Assembly: GCA_017432305.1 (NCBI GenBank) | Contig: JAFRJK010000005.1 | Coordinates: 62,001 to 126,000 of the forward strand | Length of the DNA stretch: 64,000 bases | Direction: 5' to 3' | From: Candidatus Saccharimonadota bacterium | GTDB lineage: Bacteria; Patescibacteriota; Saccharimonadia; Saccharimonadales; Saccharimonadaceae | In this document: positions 5,746 to 14,470 of the stretch, one piece after another | Layout of the letters: the number at the start of each line of letters is the position of its first letter | Numbering within the stretch: the first letter of the stretch is position 1 | Position numbers and translations under genes: made by a program | Notes under the pieces: generated by a model | Told to the model about the DNA's origin: nothing | The model's input: the letters and a program-made list of their open reading frames with translations, nothing else | Database searches by the model: none

Positions 5746-7206
5746 ATGGAAAGAATAGAAGTAACGGAGTCGGGAGACAGAGATTTGGATAAAAATGCGG
5801 AAAACCCGGGACAGGGCTGGGAAAACTTGAGCAGGGAAACAGAGGAGCCGAATTGGGGGATTGTTGATGAGATGGAAGCGCAGCTCGAGGGGGAAGAGGT
5901 TGAGCGAGAAAAAAGCGAGTATGAGAAGTTTTCGGAGGAGATTGCCAATACACATGTGGTGGTTTATGAGCAGCTGAACGCGTCGAATGATAAGGAGGCA
6001 AAGGCGGAATTTCTAGAGAACGACGAGTTGACACGTCCGAATAATTTTTATGGGAATTTGGACGTGGCGAAAGATCTGGAAAATCTCAAGGAATTAGACA
6101 GGATAAAAGAGGAAATAAACGAGACTTCGATGTCGGAAAAAGAAAAGAGGGCGCTCGAGGTTTTCTGGGATGATAATAAGAGAAAAAATGACTTTCTTAT
6201 TTCCAACTATGTCTATAACACGGCGAAAACTCCAGAGGAGAAGGAAGAAGCGAAGAAGTGGCACGAAGAAGTGAATGAGGCGCTTTATGGAAAGCCGGAT
6301 GAGGGTACTTTCTATGCAATTTTAAGAGAGAAGCTAGAATCGATTTCGCCGGAGACGGAAGAGGAAAAAGCGGAGCAAAAGGCGTTGATTGAGAAAATTG
6401 GGGATCTTCCAGAGGCGGGAGTCGGAAGGTTCAAGCCAAAAGGGGAGACGGTTGCGCGATTTTCAGAGGTGATTAATGAGTTTTTCGGGGGATTTTTAGC
6501 ACATATTCCGGAAGAGAAGGAAGAATTTTCGTCGGAAGAGATAGTTGCGATTATTAACGAGATTTTAGAGGAAGAGTTTGATGGGGGAACGGAATATACG
6601 GCGGTAATTGACTCGGGGAAGGCGAATGCATCAGTGAATAATGATGAGAGAAAGATAAAATTCCCAGAGGGGAAGACTTATAGTAAAGATAGAGCGAAGG
6701 CACTAATTTGTCATGAGCTTGGGACTCACGTGATGCGAGCAATTCCGTATGAAGGCCATCCGAACGTAGCATTTTCGAGGGAATTACCAGGAAATGTGGA
6801 GTTCGATGAGGGGGTGGCGAAATGTGTCGAACAGGCAATAAAAGGGAAATACGAAGATTCGGGAATTTATCACTACATCAATATCGGGATGGCAAATTTT
6901 AAGGGGAAGAATTTCCGAGAAGTTTATGAAATTTCGAAGAGTTTGAACAAGTTAGATAAGAAGGATACGCGGAGCGAAGATAAGGTTTTAACCGATGTTC
7001 AGAGATGTTTTAGAGGGACGGGAGAACTGCCGAACAACAAAGACCTCGCGTATTACAACGGGGCGAATCAGGTTTGGAAGTATATCGAAGAGAATATTGA
7101 CGATCCGGAGCTTTTAATGGATCATTTATTCCTTTCAGGGAAGACGATTGCAACAGATAAGAGCCAAGAGAGATTGGTCTACGAAACAAAGGTCGGGGGA
7201 CTATAA
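5746..7206 (+). CDS. DUF1704-like (tyrosine carboxypeptidase / MATCAP-type) zinc metallopeptidase
   Basis: 486 residues. The N-terminal half is highly acidic and probably helical. The C-terminal half carries the zinc motif HELGTH at residues 323-328 within RAKALICHELGTHVMRAI, and a downstream acidic ligand candidate in EFDEGVAKC near residue 355. The HExGTH plus xEGxA layout is that of the DUF1704 'QEGLA motif' family, related to MATCAP tyrosine carboxypeptidases. No signal peptide is seen, so a cytoplasmic or host-directed role is open. The start has only a weak purine-rich leader. The substrate is unknown. Confidence 0.7.
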   Translation: MERIEVTESGDRDLDKNAENPGQGWENLSRETEEPNWGIVDEMEAQLEGEEVEREKSEYEKFSEEIANTHVVVYEQLNASNDKEAKAEFLENDELTRPNNFYGNLDVAKDLENLKELDRIKEEINETSMSEKEKRALEVFWDDNKRKNDFLISNYVYNTAKTPEEKEEAKKWHEEVNEALYGKPDEGTFYAILREKLESISPETEEEKAEQKALIEKIGDLPEAGVGRFKPKGETVARFSEVINEFFGGFLAHIPEEKEEFSSEEIVAIINEILEEEFDGGTEYTAVIDSGKANASVNNDERKIKFPEGKTYSKDRAKALICHELGTHVMRAIPYEGHPNVAFSRELPGNVEFDEGVAKCVEQAIKGKYEDSGIYHYINIGMANFKGKNFREVYEISKSLNKLDKKDTRSEDKVLTDVQRCFRGTGELPNNKDLAYYNGANQVWKYIEENIDDPELLMDHLFLSGKTIATDKSQERLVYETKVGGL

Positions 7207-7207
7207 G

Positions 7208-8182
7208 CTAGGATTTTAGTTTCCGAAGAGTGCGGTTTATTTTTCTTGCCATCTTATAAAGGCGATATTTTCCGGGATTTAGGATGAGGTCGTAAGTGCC
7301 ACAATAAGAGATGGCTTCGCCACCAAAGCTCTTTTTAAAATCGGTGAAACCGGCCCAAGGGTGATCTTTTCCGGCGCCATCAGGGGCGATTCCCCAGAAA
7401 TCGAAGCGTTTTAGGCCTTTTTCTTTTGCATCGAAGAGGGCGGTCGTGAGGAGGGCGACAGTCGCAGGGAGTTTGCGATAGTTGTAATCAGAGGCAGATT
7501 GCATATAGAAGCGGGTGTCGTCGTAATCGAAGAACAGGGAAGCAGCAATGATTTTTGGGTCGTCAATTTTTTCGGATTCGTCTTTTAGAGATTGGTTATT
7601 CGCCGGGTTATAAGTGACGAGATAGAGAGAAGCAAAATCTTGTTCGAGCTCGGCTTTTAGGTAATCCTCAGAGAAGGCGATGATGCCTTTATCTTTTGCG
7701 ACGGCGCTCTGGAGACGGACGAGTTCTTTAATTTTTTCAGGGTTTTTCGTCGAGAGAACAGAGAGGCCTTTTTTCGCGAATTGGTTGTAACGGGTGCGAG
7801 TTCCCTGAGAAAAGCCGGAAACTATCGCGTCTTTACCAGCTTCGAGGCTTAAAATCCAGGTATCGGCCGGATTTAGGTCTTTAGACTTCACGATATTTGA
7901 CTGTTTAAGCAAATATGAGGCCGTTTCAGGGCATTGTGGCTCGATTCTAATAAAGGTTACGCTTTTTTCTTTTGCGAGGCTAAGAAGGGCTTCTAGGGCG
8001 GTTTTAGCGGCATTTTTATCGCGGATTACTGGGCCGTAGGGCAGGTAGAGATAGTTTCCGAAGCGAGTTTTCTTCAAAATTGCGAGAAATTGAAAATCTT
8101 TTTCTTCGACGAAAAAGGTGGTCTCGCCGAGAGATTTTTGAAGTTTTTCCCACTCTTTTGTCTGTTGTAAGGGAGTATTCAT
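7208..8182 (-). CDS. femX: FemX/FemAB-family peptidyltransferase (peptidoglycan cross-bridge)
   Basis: 324 residues, the usual length of the lipid II aminoacyltransferase family that uses aminoacyl-tRNA to add a bridge residue to the stem peptide. Seen: an opening QTKEWEKLQ, a NYLYLPYGPVI strand, a TRYNQFAKKGL segment, and the C-terminal signature RFDFWGIAPDGAGKDHPW followed by GFTDFKKSFGGE, typical of GNAT-fold FemX/MurM proteins. It implies a Gram-positive-type wall with branched peptides. Transcribed divergently from dnaX through back-to-back -10 boxes; the start lies eight bases from its -10. The stop is two bases from the stop of the upstream metallopeptidase gene (convergent). Confidence 0.9.
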   Translation of the reverse strand: MNTPLQQTKEWEKLQKSLGETTFFVEEKDFQFLAILKKTRFGNYLYLPYGPVIRDKNAAKTALEALLSLAKEKSVTFIRIEPQCPETASYLLKQSNIVKSKDLNPADTWILSLEAGKDAIVSGFSQGTRTRYNQFAKKGLSVLSTKNPEKIKELVRLQSAVAKDKGIIAFSEDYLKAELEQDFASLYLVTYNPANNQSLKDESEKIDDPKIIAASLFFDYDDTRFYMQSASDYNYRKLPATVALLTTALFDAKEKGLKRFDFWGIAPDGAGKDHPWAGFTDFKKSFGGEAISYCGTYDLILNPGKYRLYKMARKINRTLRKLKS

Positions 8183-8190
8183 CGGTTTTT

Positions 8191-8214
8191 ATTATAGCAT
8201 AAATTTGGTATAAT
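8191..8214. promoter_or_regulatory. Divergent promoters of femX and dnaX
   Basis: Minus strand TGCTATAAT (8199-8191) ends 8 bases before the femX ATG. Plus strand TGGTATAAT (8206-8214) ends 9 bases before the dnaX ATG. Both look nearly leaderless and are 6 bases apart, so simultaneous polymerase binding would be excluded. Confidence 0.7.
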
Positions 8215-8223
8215 AAAGACAAG

Positions 8224-9747
8224 ATGGGAAAGGCGTTGTATCGAAAATATCGACCGATTTCGCTCTCGAGTGTTATTGGACAAGACGCGGTCGTGAAACC
8301 GCTTTCCTCGGCGATTGAGTCTGGGAATTTTTCGCACGCCTATATCTTTACTGGGCCGAGAGGATGTGGAAAGACGAGTGTGGCTCGGATTTTTGCACAC
8401 GAGATAAACGGTTTTCCTTATAAACTTGAGGATTCTTACGTCGATATTATTGAGATTGATGGAGCATCAAATACCGGAATCGACAATATTCGTGATCTTC
8501 GAGAAAAGGCGATGATTGCGCCGACTGAGGGAAAATATAAGGTTTATATCATCGATGAATTTCACATGCTGTCGAAATCGGCGTTCAATGCACTTCTAAA
8601 AATCATGGAAGAACCGCCAGAGCACGTTATTTTTCTACTTGCGACAACGAATCTTGAGAAAGTGCCGGTAACAATTACTTCGAGAGCGCAGGTTTTTAAC
8701 TTTAAACTAGCAGATTTTGAGACAATTTTTAAACACTTATCGGAGATTTCGAAAAAAGAGGGAATTAAAATTTCGAAAGAGGCCTTAGAAATTATTGCTC
8801 GACGAGGTGGGGGGAGTTTTCGCGATTCAATTTCGTTGCTTGACCAGATTTCAAACCTTAAAAAACGGGGGGAGGAAATTTCGGCGGAAGATGTTGATAA
8901 TGCCTTAGGGCTTCCAGAAGAAATGAAAATTAGAGAACTTCTTTCGGCTTTTGAGGTGGGAGAAAATGAGAAAACAGCGGAGATCTTAAGGGATTTAATC
9001 AATTCAGGTTCATCGGCAGAAAATATTGCGGCGAATATTATCGAGCGGATTGTTGAGAATCCGACGGCGAAAAGTTTAGGATTAGTTTCGAAATTGTTCG
9101 AGGTACAATATCCGTTCGCAGAGGCGAAATTACTCGTTGCATTTTTGGATGCGGAGAAGATTCCGGGGTTTAAGGTGAGTGAAGCGCCGAAAGTAGTTTT
9201 AGCAAAAACGGAAGAGCTAAGAAAAACGGAGGCGAGTGAGGGAAAAAAGATTGAATCGTCGAGGAAGACGGAGCTTTTAAAGAAAATTGAAGAAGCAAAG
9301 AAAAATGAGAAGAAACGTGCCGATGAAGAAAAAGTCGAGGCGCCAAAAGAGTTAATCGAGAAAAGTTTGGCGGATTCGGTGATAAAAGACGGAAAGTTAG
9401 ACCTTCTAGCATACGTGAAAGATGTGAAAGAGATGAACGGAATGCTCGGAGCGCTAGTTTTAAAGGCAAAATTTAAGGTTTCTGGGGATGATGTTTCAAT
9501 TTATCCAGCAAATAAGAGCCACGTTTTAGTTTTAAAAAGTAAAAATAATTTGAATGTTCTTAGGGAAGCGGCGCCGGGATATCAAGTCACGGTTGTGGAT
9601 ATTTCGGAAGAGAGAATACCAGAGGACGCGACTTTTCCACTTGGGGAAAAGAAAGAGGTGGTTAGCCCAAAAATGAGGGAAACGATAGAGAGTATTTCTG
9701 ATATAATGGGAGCAGGGATTAAGGATGCGAGTGGGGATCCGTTTTAG
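8224..9747 (+). CDS. dnaX: DNA polymerase III subunit gamma/tau
   Basis: Clamp-loader ATPase of the replisome. Seen: RKYRPISLSSVIGQD, Walker A GPRGCGKTS (about 44-52), IIEIDGASNTGIDNIRDL, Walker B VYIIDEFHML, sensor LLATTN and the TSRAQVF arginine-finger region, then a Lys/Glu-rich linker and a small C-terminal domain. The four zinc-binding cysteines normally found between Walker A and the EIDAAS motif are missing; that stretch is shortened to HEINGFPYKLEDSYVD. Length 507. dnaB follows after 20 bases, consistent with an operon. Confidence 0.95.
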   Translation: MGKALYRKYRPISLSSVIGQDAVVKPLSSAIESGNFSHAYIFTGPRGCGKTSVARIFAHEINGFPYKLEDSYVDIIEIDGASNTGIDNIRDLREKAMIAPTEGKYKVYIIDEFHMLSKSAFNALLKIMEEPPEHVIFLLATTNLEKVPVTITSRAQVFNFKLADFETIFKHLSEISKKEGIKISKEALEIIARRGGGSFRDSISLLDQISNLKKRGEEISAEDVDNALGLPEEMKIRELLSAFEVGENEKTAEILRDLINSGSSAENIAANIIERIVENPTAKSLGLVSKLFEVQYPFAEAKLLVAFLDAEKIPGFKVSEAPKVVLAKTEELRKTEASEGKKIESSRKTELLKKIEEAKKNEKKRADEEKVEAPKELIEKSLADSVIKDGKLDLLAYVKDVKEMNGMLGALVLKAKFKVSGDDVSIYPANKSHVLVLKSKNNLNVLREAAPGYQVTVVDISEERIPEDATFPLGEKKEVVSPKMRETIESISDIMGAGIKDASGDPF

Positions 9748-9767
9748 AGACTAATTTAGGAGGTAGA

Positions 9768-11132
9768 ATGCCAGAGAAGACCGCTCAAAAAGAGGGGAGA
9801 ATTACACCGCAAGATTTAGATGCTGAGAGGTCGCTTCTTGGGGCGATTTTGATTGATGATGCGGCTTTTCCGGACGTCCTAGAAAGAGTTTCGCCGAAAG
9901 ATTTTTATGATAAAAAGCATGGCGCGATTTTCCGTGCGATGGTCGATCTTTATGAGCGCTCGCAACCGATTGACCTTTTAACCGTTACGGCGGAATTAAA
10001 GAGCAAAAAACTCCTAAAAGAAATCGGGGGGTCGCCATATCTCGCGGAGCTTTCGAACGTTGTGCCGGTTGCGTCGCACATGAAATCTTATGCGGAATTG
10101 GTTGAGAAAGCGTCGATTAGACGAAGGCTAATTCGAGCAGGGACTAAGATTACTGAGGGGGCGTATGACGGGGAAAAAGAGATTGGTACTTTGCTTGGAG
10201 ATGCGGAAAAAGAATTATTCGAGGTTTCGGATAAAACGATCAAGAGTGATTACTCGGCGATGAGTGAACTCTTAGTTGAGGCGTTCGATAAGATGGAAGA
10301 TCTTCATAAAAATAAGGGAGCGCTTAGAGGACTTAAGACTGGATTTGTTGATATTGATAAGAAAACGGCGGGATTTCAGAAGAGTGATTTGATTATTATC
10401 GGGGCGCGTCCATCGATGGGTAAAACGACAATGGCGCAAAACTTGGCATATAACGTTGCGGATATAAATAAGAAAGGCGTCTTATTCTTCTCGCTCGAGA
10501 TGGCGAAAAGCGATATTATTGATAAGATGGTCTCGACGGTTTCGGGGGTGGATTCTTGGAAAATCCAGACTGGGAACCTTTCGGACAAGGACTTTGAGAA
10601 AATTGGCGATGCGCTCGGAGAAATGAGCGAAGTTCCGATTTATATTGACGACACATCTTCGATGACAGTGCTTGAGATTAGAAATAAGGCGCGTCGAGCA
10701 GTACATGATCACGATATTGGGCTGATTATTATCGACTACTTACAGCTTATCCAAGGTTCGGATCGATATAAAGGGAACCGTGTTCAGGAGGTGACAGAAA
10801 TTTCGCGTGGATTAAAGATTTTAGCAAAGGAGCTAGAGATTCCGGTGATTGCGCTTGCGCAGCTTTCGCGTAGCGTGACAGGGCGCGATGATCCAAGGCC
10901 AGTTTTGTCTGACCTCCGTGAATCGGGTTCAATTGAGCAAGATGCGGACCTTGTAATGTTCTTGCACCGTCCAGATTATTATCACCAAGAAGATGATTAC
11001 GTGAAGACAAATGTGACGGAACTTCTAATTGCGAAGCACCGTCGTGGTGAGACTGGGAAAATTAAATTATACTTTGATGGAAAGACGAGCCAGTTCTTAT
11101 CACTTGATGAATCTCATGGCGAGAGTAAGTAA
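9768..11132 (+). CDS. dnaB: Replicative DNA helicase
   Basis: Hexameric 5'-3' fork helicase, 454 residues, no intein. Seen: N-terminal domain starting at DLDAERSLLGAILID, RecA-type core with Walker A GARPSMGKTT, SLEMAKSDI, Walker B IGLIIIDYLQLI, then LSRSVTGRDDPRP and LRESGSIEQDADLVMFLHR. A good ribosome site (TAGGAGGTAGA) precedes the ATG. Lies behind dnaX in the same orientation. Confidence 0.97.
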   Translation: MPEKTAQKEGRITPQDLDAERSLLGAILIDDAAFPDVLERVSPKDFYDKKHGAIFRAMVDLYERSQPIDLLTVTAELKSKKLLKEIGGSPYLAELSNVVPVASHMKSYAELVEKASIRRRLIRAGTKITEGAYDGEKEIGTLLGDAEKELFEVSDKTIKSDYSAMSELLVEAFDKMEDLHKNKGALRGLKTGFVDIDKKTAGFQKSDLIIIGARPSMGKTTMAQNLAYNVADINKKGVLFFSLEMAKSDIIDKMVSTVSGVDSWKIQTGNLSDKDFEKIGDALGEMSEVPIYIDDTSSMTVLEIRNKARRAVHDHDIGLIIIDYLQLIQGSDRYKGNRVQEVTEISRGLKILAKELEIPVIALAQLSRSVTGRDDPRPVLSDLRESGSIEQDADLVMFLHRPDYYHQEDDYVKTNVTELLIAKHRRGETGKIKLYFDGKTSQFLSLDESHGESK

Positions 11133-11137
11133 TTTTG

Positions 11138-11146
11138 TGGTATAAT
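11138..11146 (+). promoter_or_regulatory. Extended -10 promoter
   Basis: TGGTATAAT, 23 bases before the ATG at 11170; a GTGGGAG ribosome-site candidate fits in the short leader. Confidence 0.6.
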
Positions 11147-11169
11147 AGAAATAGATCGAGTGGGAGACT

Positions 11170-12675
11170 ATGAAAAAACGAACGATTTCTAAAATGTTTT
11201 TATACCGACATCGTTTCGGTATTGGGTATCTGCTTTTAAGTTTGTTTTTTGTGGCGATGCTCGCTTTTATGCCGATGGTGGCACCAAACGGACTTTCTGA
11301 AGCGGAGATGGAATCGGCAGTTACAAGTACGAATTTAAATCATGGAACGATTTTATCGGGTAATATAATCGATCTTCCTTACCATGTGCTTCAAAAATTT
11401 AGCATTATGGTTTTTGGACTAACGACTTATGGGATAAAACTTCCGAGTATTATTATCGGGGGATTTTTAGGATTTCTTTTAATCTTGCTACTTAACCGAT
11501 GGTTTAAAAATAACGTCGCAATTATGGCGAGTGTGCTGGCGATTTTATCGTCGAGCTTTCTTTATGTTGCAGGTTCGGGAACGCCGCTTATTATGATTGT
11601 ATTTTGGCCAACTTTGCTCTTTTGGCTTGGTTCGAAAATCCAAGGCGTGAATAAACCGAAACCGTTTTACTGTTTTGTGTTTGCAATATTTTTGCTACTT
11701 AGCATTTTCACACCATACATGATTTATCTTGCGCTTTTTATTGTATTCTATGCCTTTTTCCATCCACATCTTCGCTTTACAATTATGCATCTTCCGAAAA
11801 TTCCATTGATTTTAGTGGTTTTGATTGTGCTCGGTGGAGGAACGCTTGTGACAATGAACGTTTTATCAAACGAAGCGGTGATTCGCCAAATGTTGTTTAT
11901 GGATAATTTCACTTGGAATAACTATTTCCTAAATATTAAAGAGGCATTTTTACCGTTCTTTAAGTGGAGCGGGATGGTTGAAAGCACATTTTTAGCACCA
12001 CTTATAGGACTTGCTTCACTTGCACTCGCAATTACGGGGTTAATCTCAACTTACAAAGGATTTTTCGCTTCGAGAAATTCAATTGCGACCTACTTAATTA
12101 TTTTCACAGTTTTAATTTCTGGATTTGAGCCAACTTATGCGATTCTTCTAACTCTTCCACTCGCAATTTTAATTGCGCATGGATTTAAATATATTCTTAA
12201 TAAGTGGTATGGGCTTTTCCCGGAGAACCCTTATGCGAGAGTGTTCGGGATTTTGCCGATTGCAGTATTTTTAGGAGTTATGATTATCTCGGATATTTCA
12301 CATTTCGTTTTCGGGTATCGTTATAATCCAGCGGTGGCAAATAATTTTTCGAACGATTTAATACTTGTTAAGAAAAACGTGAGTGAAAATTCGGCGCTAG
12401 TTGTGGTGGATGAAAAGGCTTACGAATTTTATAAAATACTTGAAAATAAGACGATTTTAGGTTGGGAAAAGAAAATTACAGTCTTAAATTCGGTTCCGGA
12501 AATTCCAAAGGGTAATATTGTAACGCTTGGAAGATTGGAAGAGAATTTAGATGAAGGGGAAGTTTCAGTTTTGGCTGGATACAAACTTGATAGAATTATT
12601 ACAAACTCGAAATCACAAAATTCAGATAGACTTTATCTTTATACTCCAAAGACAGGTGAGGATTTAGCAAACTAG
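11170..12675 (+). CDS. GT-C type membrane glycosyltransferase-like protein
   Basis: 501 residues with about ten hydrophobic segments. The first extracytoplasmic loop has an acidic SEAEMES motif after the first membrane helix, the position where GT-C/ArnT/PMT family enzymes carry catalytic acids, and LPYHVLQK follows. A soluble C-terminal part of about 110 residues follows the last helix (around residue 395). This suggests a polyprenyl-linked sugar transferase for surface glycans; the substrate is unknown. Ends three bases from the convergent tsaD. Confidence 0.7.
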   Translation: MKKRTISKMFLYRHRFGIGYLLLSLFFVAMLAFMPMVAPNGLSEAEMESAVTSTNLNHGTILSGNIIDLPYHVLQKFSIMVFGLTTYGIKLPSIIIGGFLGFLLILLLNRWFKNNVAIMASVLAILSSSFLYVAGSGTPLIMIVFWPTLLFWLGSKIQGVNKPKPFYCFVFAIFLLLSIFTPYMIYLALFIVFYAFFHPHLRFTIMHLPKIPLILVVLIVLGGGTLVTMNVLSNEAVIRQMLFMDNFTWNNYFLNIKEAFLPFFKWSGMVESTFLAPLIGLASLALAITGLISTYKGFFASRNSIATYLIIFTVLISGFEPTYAILLTLPLAILIAHGFKYILNKWYGLFPENPYARVFGILPIAVFLGVMIISDISHFVFGYRYNPAVANNFSNDLILVKKNVSENSALVVVDEKAYEFYKILENKTILGWEKKITVLNSVPEIPKGNIVTLGRLEENLDEGEVSVLAGYKLDRIITNSKSQNSDRLYLYTPKTGEDLAN

Positions 12676-12678
12676 GCT

Positions 12679-13713
12679 TTAAGCAATGCTTGAGCGAGGC
12701 ATGATATTTAGAGCGTAAGGATCGGTTGGTTCTACGCCACTTTTTATTTCAAAATAAGCAGCAGCTGCGACCATTGCACCGTTATCGCCAGAGAATTTTC
12801 GTTCAGGGAAGAAAACGTTAGGAAGACGCTTCTCGGTTTCGGAGCGTAAAAGTTCGTTTGCGGAAACACCACCAGCAACGACGAAAGACTTTGTCTCAGG
12901 ATTTTCAGCATAGGCTTTTTCTAGCTTAGAAAGAAGATAGTCGACAGCAGTCTTTTCGAAACTGGCCGCGAAATCGGCAACTTGTTGGCTAGAGAGATGA
13001 TTTTTTAGATCGTGGGACGGGTGGGAAATTGGAAGATTTAATTCTTTTTGAACGGTGCGAAGGACTGCGGTCTTAAGACCGGAGAAGGAAAAGTCAAGGT
13101 TTTCGACGTTTGGTTTCGGGAATTTATATTTATTAGAATCACCGTTTTTCCCGGCGCTCGTAATAGCTGGACCGCCAGGATAGGGGAGACCGAGAATTTT
13201 TGCGACTTTATCAAAACACTCACCGACAGCATCATCGCGAGTTGTACCGATAATTTCAAAGTCATTATGCGCAGACATTTTAAGAATCTGCGTATGACCA
13301 CCGGAAACAACTAATGATAGTAGCGGGAATTCGGGAGTTTTTTTAGTATTTAACCAGTTTGCATAGATATGAGATTTTAGATGGTGGACGGCGTAGAGCG
13401 GTTTTTGATGGATTATTGCAAGAGTGCGAGCAGTGAGAGTCCCGATAAGAAGAGAGCCGAGGAGTCCCGGAGTATGAGTGACGGCGATTGCGTCAATATC
13501 ATCCCAAGTTTTATTTGCATCGGCTAAAGCTTTTTTTACGACTGGCATCATTACTTCAAGATGATTTCTTGCGGCAACTTCAGGAATGACTCCGCCATAT
13601 TCGGCGAAAATATCGATTTGAGAAACAACGACATTACTCAAAACTTTAGCCTCGTCTTCGACGATGGAAGCGGCGGTTTCGTCACATGAAGTTTCAATCC
13701 CTAGAATTAGCAT
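12679..13713 (-). CDS. tsaD: tRNA N6-adenosine threonylcarbamoyltransferase
   Basis: Catalytic subunit of t6A37 formation on ANN-decoding tRNAs. Seen: GIETSCDETAASIV at the start, GGVIPEVAARNH, the metal site HHLKSHIYANW, VVSGGHTQI, GDNGAMVAAAAYFE near the C-terminus. 344 residues, normal length. Transcribed from a -10 box six bases before the ATG, so leaderless. The second cassette cluster begins 25 bases upstream of it. Confidence 0.97.
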   Translation of the reverse strand: MLILGIETSCDETAASIVEDEAKVLSNVVVSQIDIFAEYGGVIPEVAARNHLEVMMPVVKKALADANKTWDDIDAIAVTHTPGLLGSLLIGTLTARTLAIIHQKPLYAVHHLKSHIYANWLNTKKTPEFPLLSLVVSGGHTQILKMSAHNDFEIIGTTRDDAVGECFDKVAKILGLPYPGGPAITSAGKNGDSNKYKFPKPNVENLDFSFSGLKTAVLRTVQKELNLPISHPSHDLKNHLSSQQVADFAASFEKTAVDYLLSKLEKAYAENPETKSFVVAGGVSANELLRSETEKRLPNVFFPERKFSGDNGAMVAAAAYFEIKSGVEPTDPYALNIMPRSSIA

Positions 13714-13719
13714 ATAGAT

Positions 13720-13728
13720 ATTATAACA
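13720..13728 (-). promoter_or_regulatory. Leaderless promoter of tsaD
   Basis: TGTTATAAT on the minus strand ends six bases before the ATG at 13713; no Shine-Dalgarno is possible. Confidence 0.65.
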
Positions 13729-13738
13729 GATAGGGGTT

Positions 13739-13799
13739 GAAAATCACAAACTCTAGTAAACGTGAAATTACCTAAATTTGGTAATCTTCGCTGATTTTC
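13739..13799. repeat. 61-bp element with the same ends as the 2862-3024 hairpin
   Basis: Left end GAAAATCACAAAC and right end GCTGATTTTC match the ends of the element at 2862-3024, and ATTACC/GGTAAT (about 13768-13783) forms an internal stem. It directly abuts the tail of cassette G, in the same relative place as the larger element beside cassette A, and supplies the last codons of G. Confidence 0.65.
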
Positions 13800-14017
13800 T
13801 CTACGCAACGGATTTGAAATCCATACGTGCGCTGGTCGTAGCTGAATAACACATTTGACTTAAGAACGCCATTATGCGAAGTTAAATATATCCCAAGCCT
13901 ATAGCCATCATTATTGGAGCCAGACAGGTTTCCCCACCAACGACCGCCACCAGCTCGGCTCCAACCCACTCTACCGTCCTTAGAGGCGTAATATCCCGCA
14001 TTACTCCAAAAATCCAA
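13772..14017 (-). other. Silent cassette G (triad 3)
   Basis: Minus-strand open segment with its own stop: LDFWSNAGYYASKDGRVG, a GGRWWGNLSG block, YGFQIRC, then VEKISEDYQI and TAA at 13772. The head is diverged (WSNAG for WRGG). Upstream DNA shares ACTTATTTTTACTC with cassette C. This is the clearest view of how a complete member of the family may end, since the tail and stop are continuous with the GAAAATCA element. Confidence 0.7.
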
Positions 14018-14059
14018 CGGAGTAAAAATAAGTACAATATAAAATATTATGCTCTCTCG

Positions 14060-14260
14060 AATTTTTGGAGGGGTGGGAATGCTGCATGGCAAGGTGGTGT
14101 GCATGGTCGAACAGTTGCCAGTCACCGATGGGAGAATTTTGCATTTAATTTGACGACTTCTTATGCTTTTGGCGCATGGTCTGATGGAGGTTCAACCGGT
14201 GTTTATCTGCCAAATCAAAATGCCAAAGGCAATGGCTTTTCTCTCCGTTGCGTAACGAAT
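14060..14260 (+). other. Silent cassette H (triad 3)
   Basis: Plus-strand open segment of 67 codons: NFWRGGNAAWQGGVHGRTVA, SHRWENFAFNLTT, then GNGFSLRCVTN. No start codon or ribosome site. Overlaps cassette I tail to tail at CCGTTGCGTAACGAAT, again in antisense codon register. Confidence 0.7.
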
Positions 14261-14461
14261 AGAATATCCATTCCCCCGAACCACAATACCTTGCGGATTG
14301 AAAACAGTAGTACTGGGGCTGGTGGTAGTATTTATATTAGTACCAAAATAACTAATAAACTCATTATCAATGACACGGCTAGAGTAATAGCGATTTCCGA
14401 AAAGTCTATCAAGGATAGCATCATTGGTGCGGTCATATCTCCCACCCCTCCAAAAATCCAA
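14243..14461 (-). other. Silent cassette I (triad 3)
   Basis: Minus-strand open segment of 73 codons: LDFWRGGRYDRTNDAILDRL, a GNRYYSSRVIDN block, then VRGNGYSIRYATE. The tail Cys is replaced by Tyr because the shared palindrome carries GTA instead of GCA. Right-hand end of cluster 2; the ABC permease gene ends 10 bases away. Confidence 0.7.
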
Positions 14462-14470
14462 ACAGAGTAA

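Noticed and set aside
2859-14470. CRISPR or integron array
   Set aside because: Repeats are unevenly spaced and in both orientations, the units are coding, and there is no cas gene, intI or attC structure.
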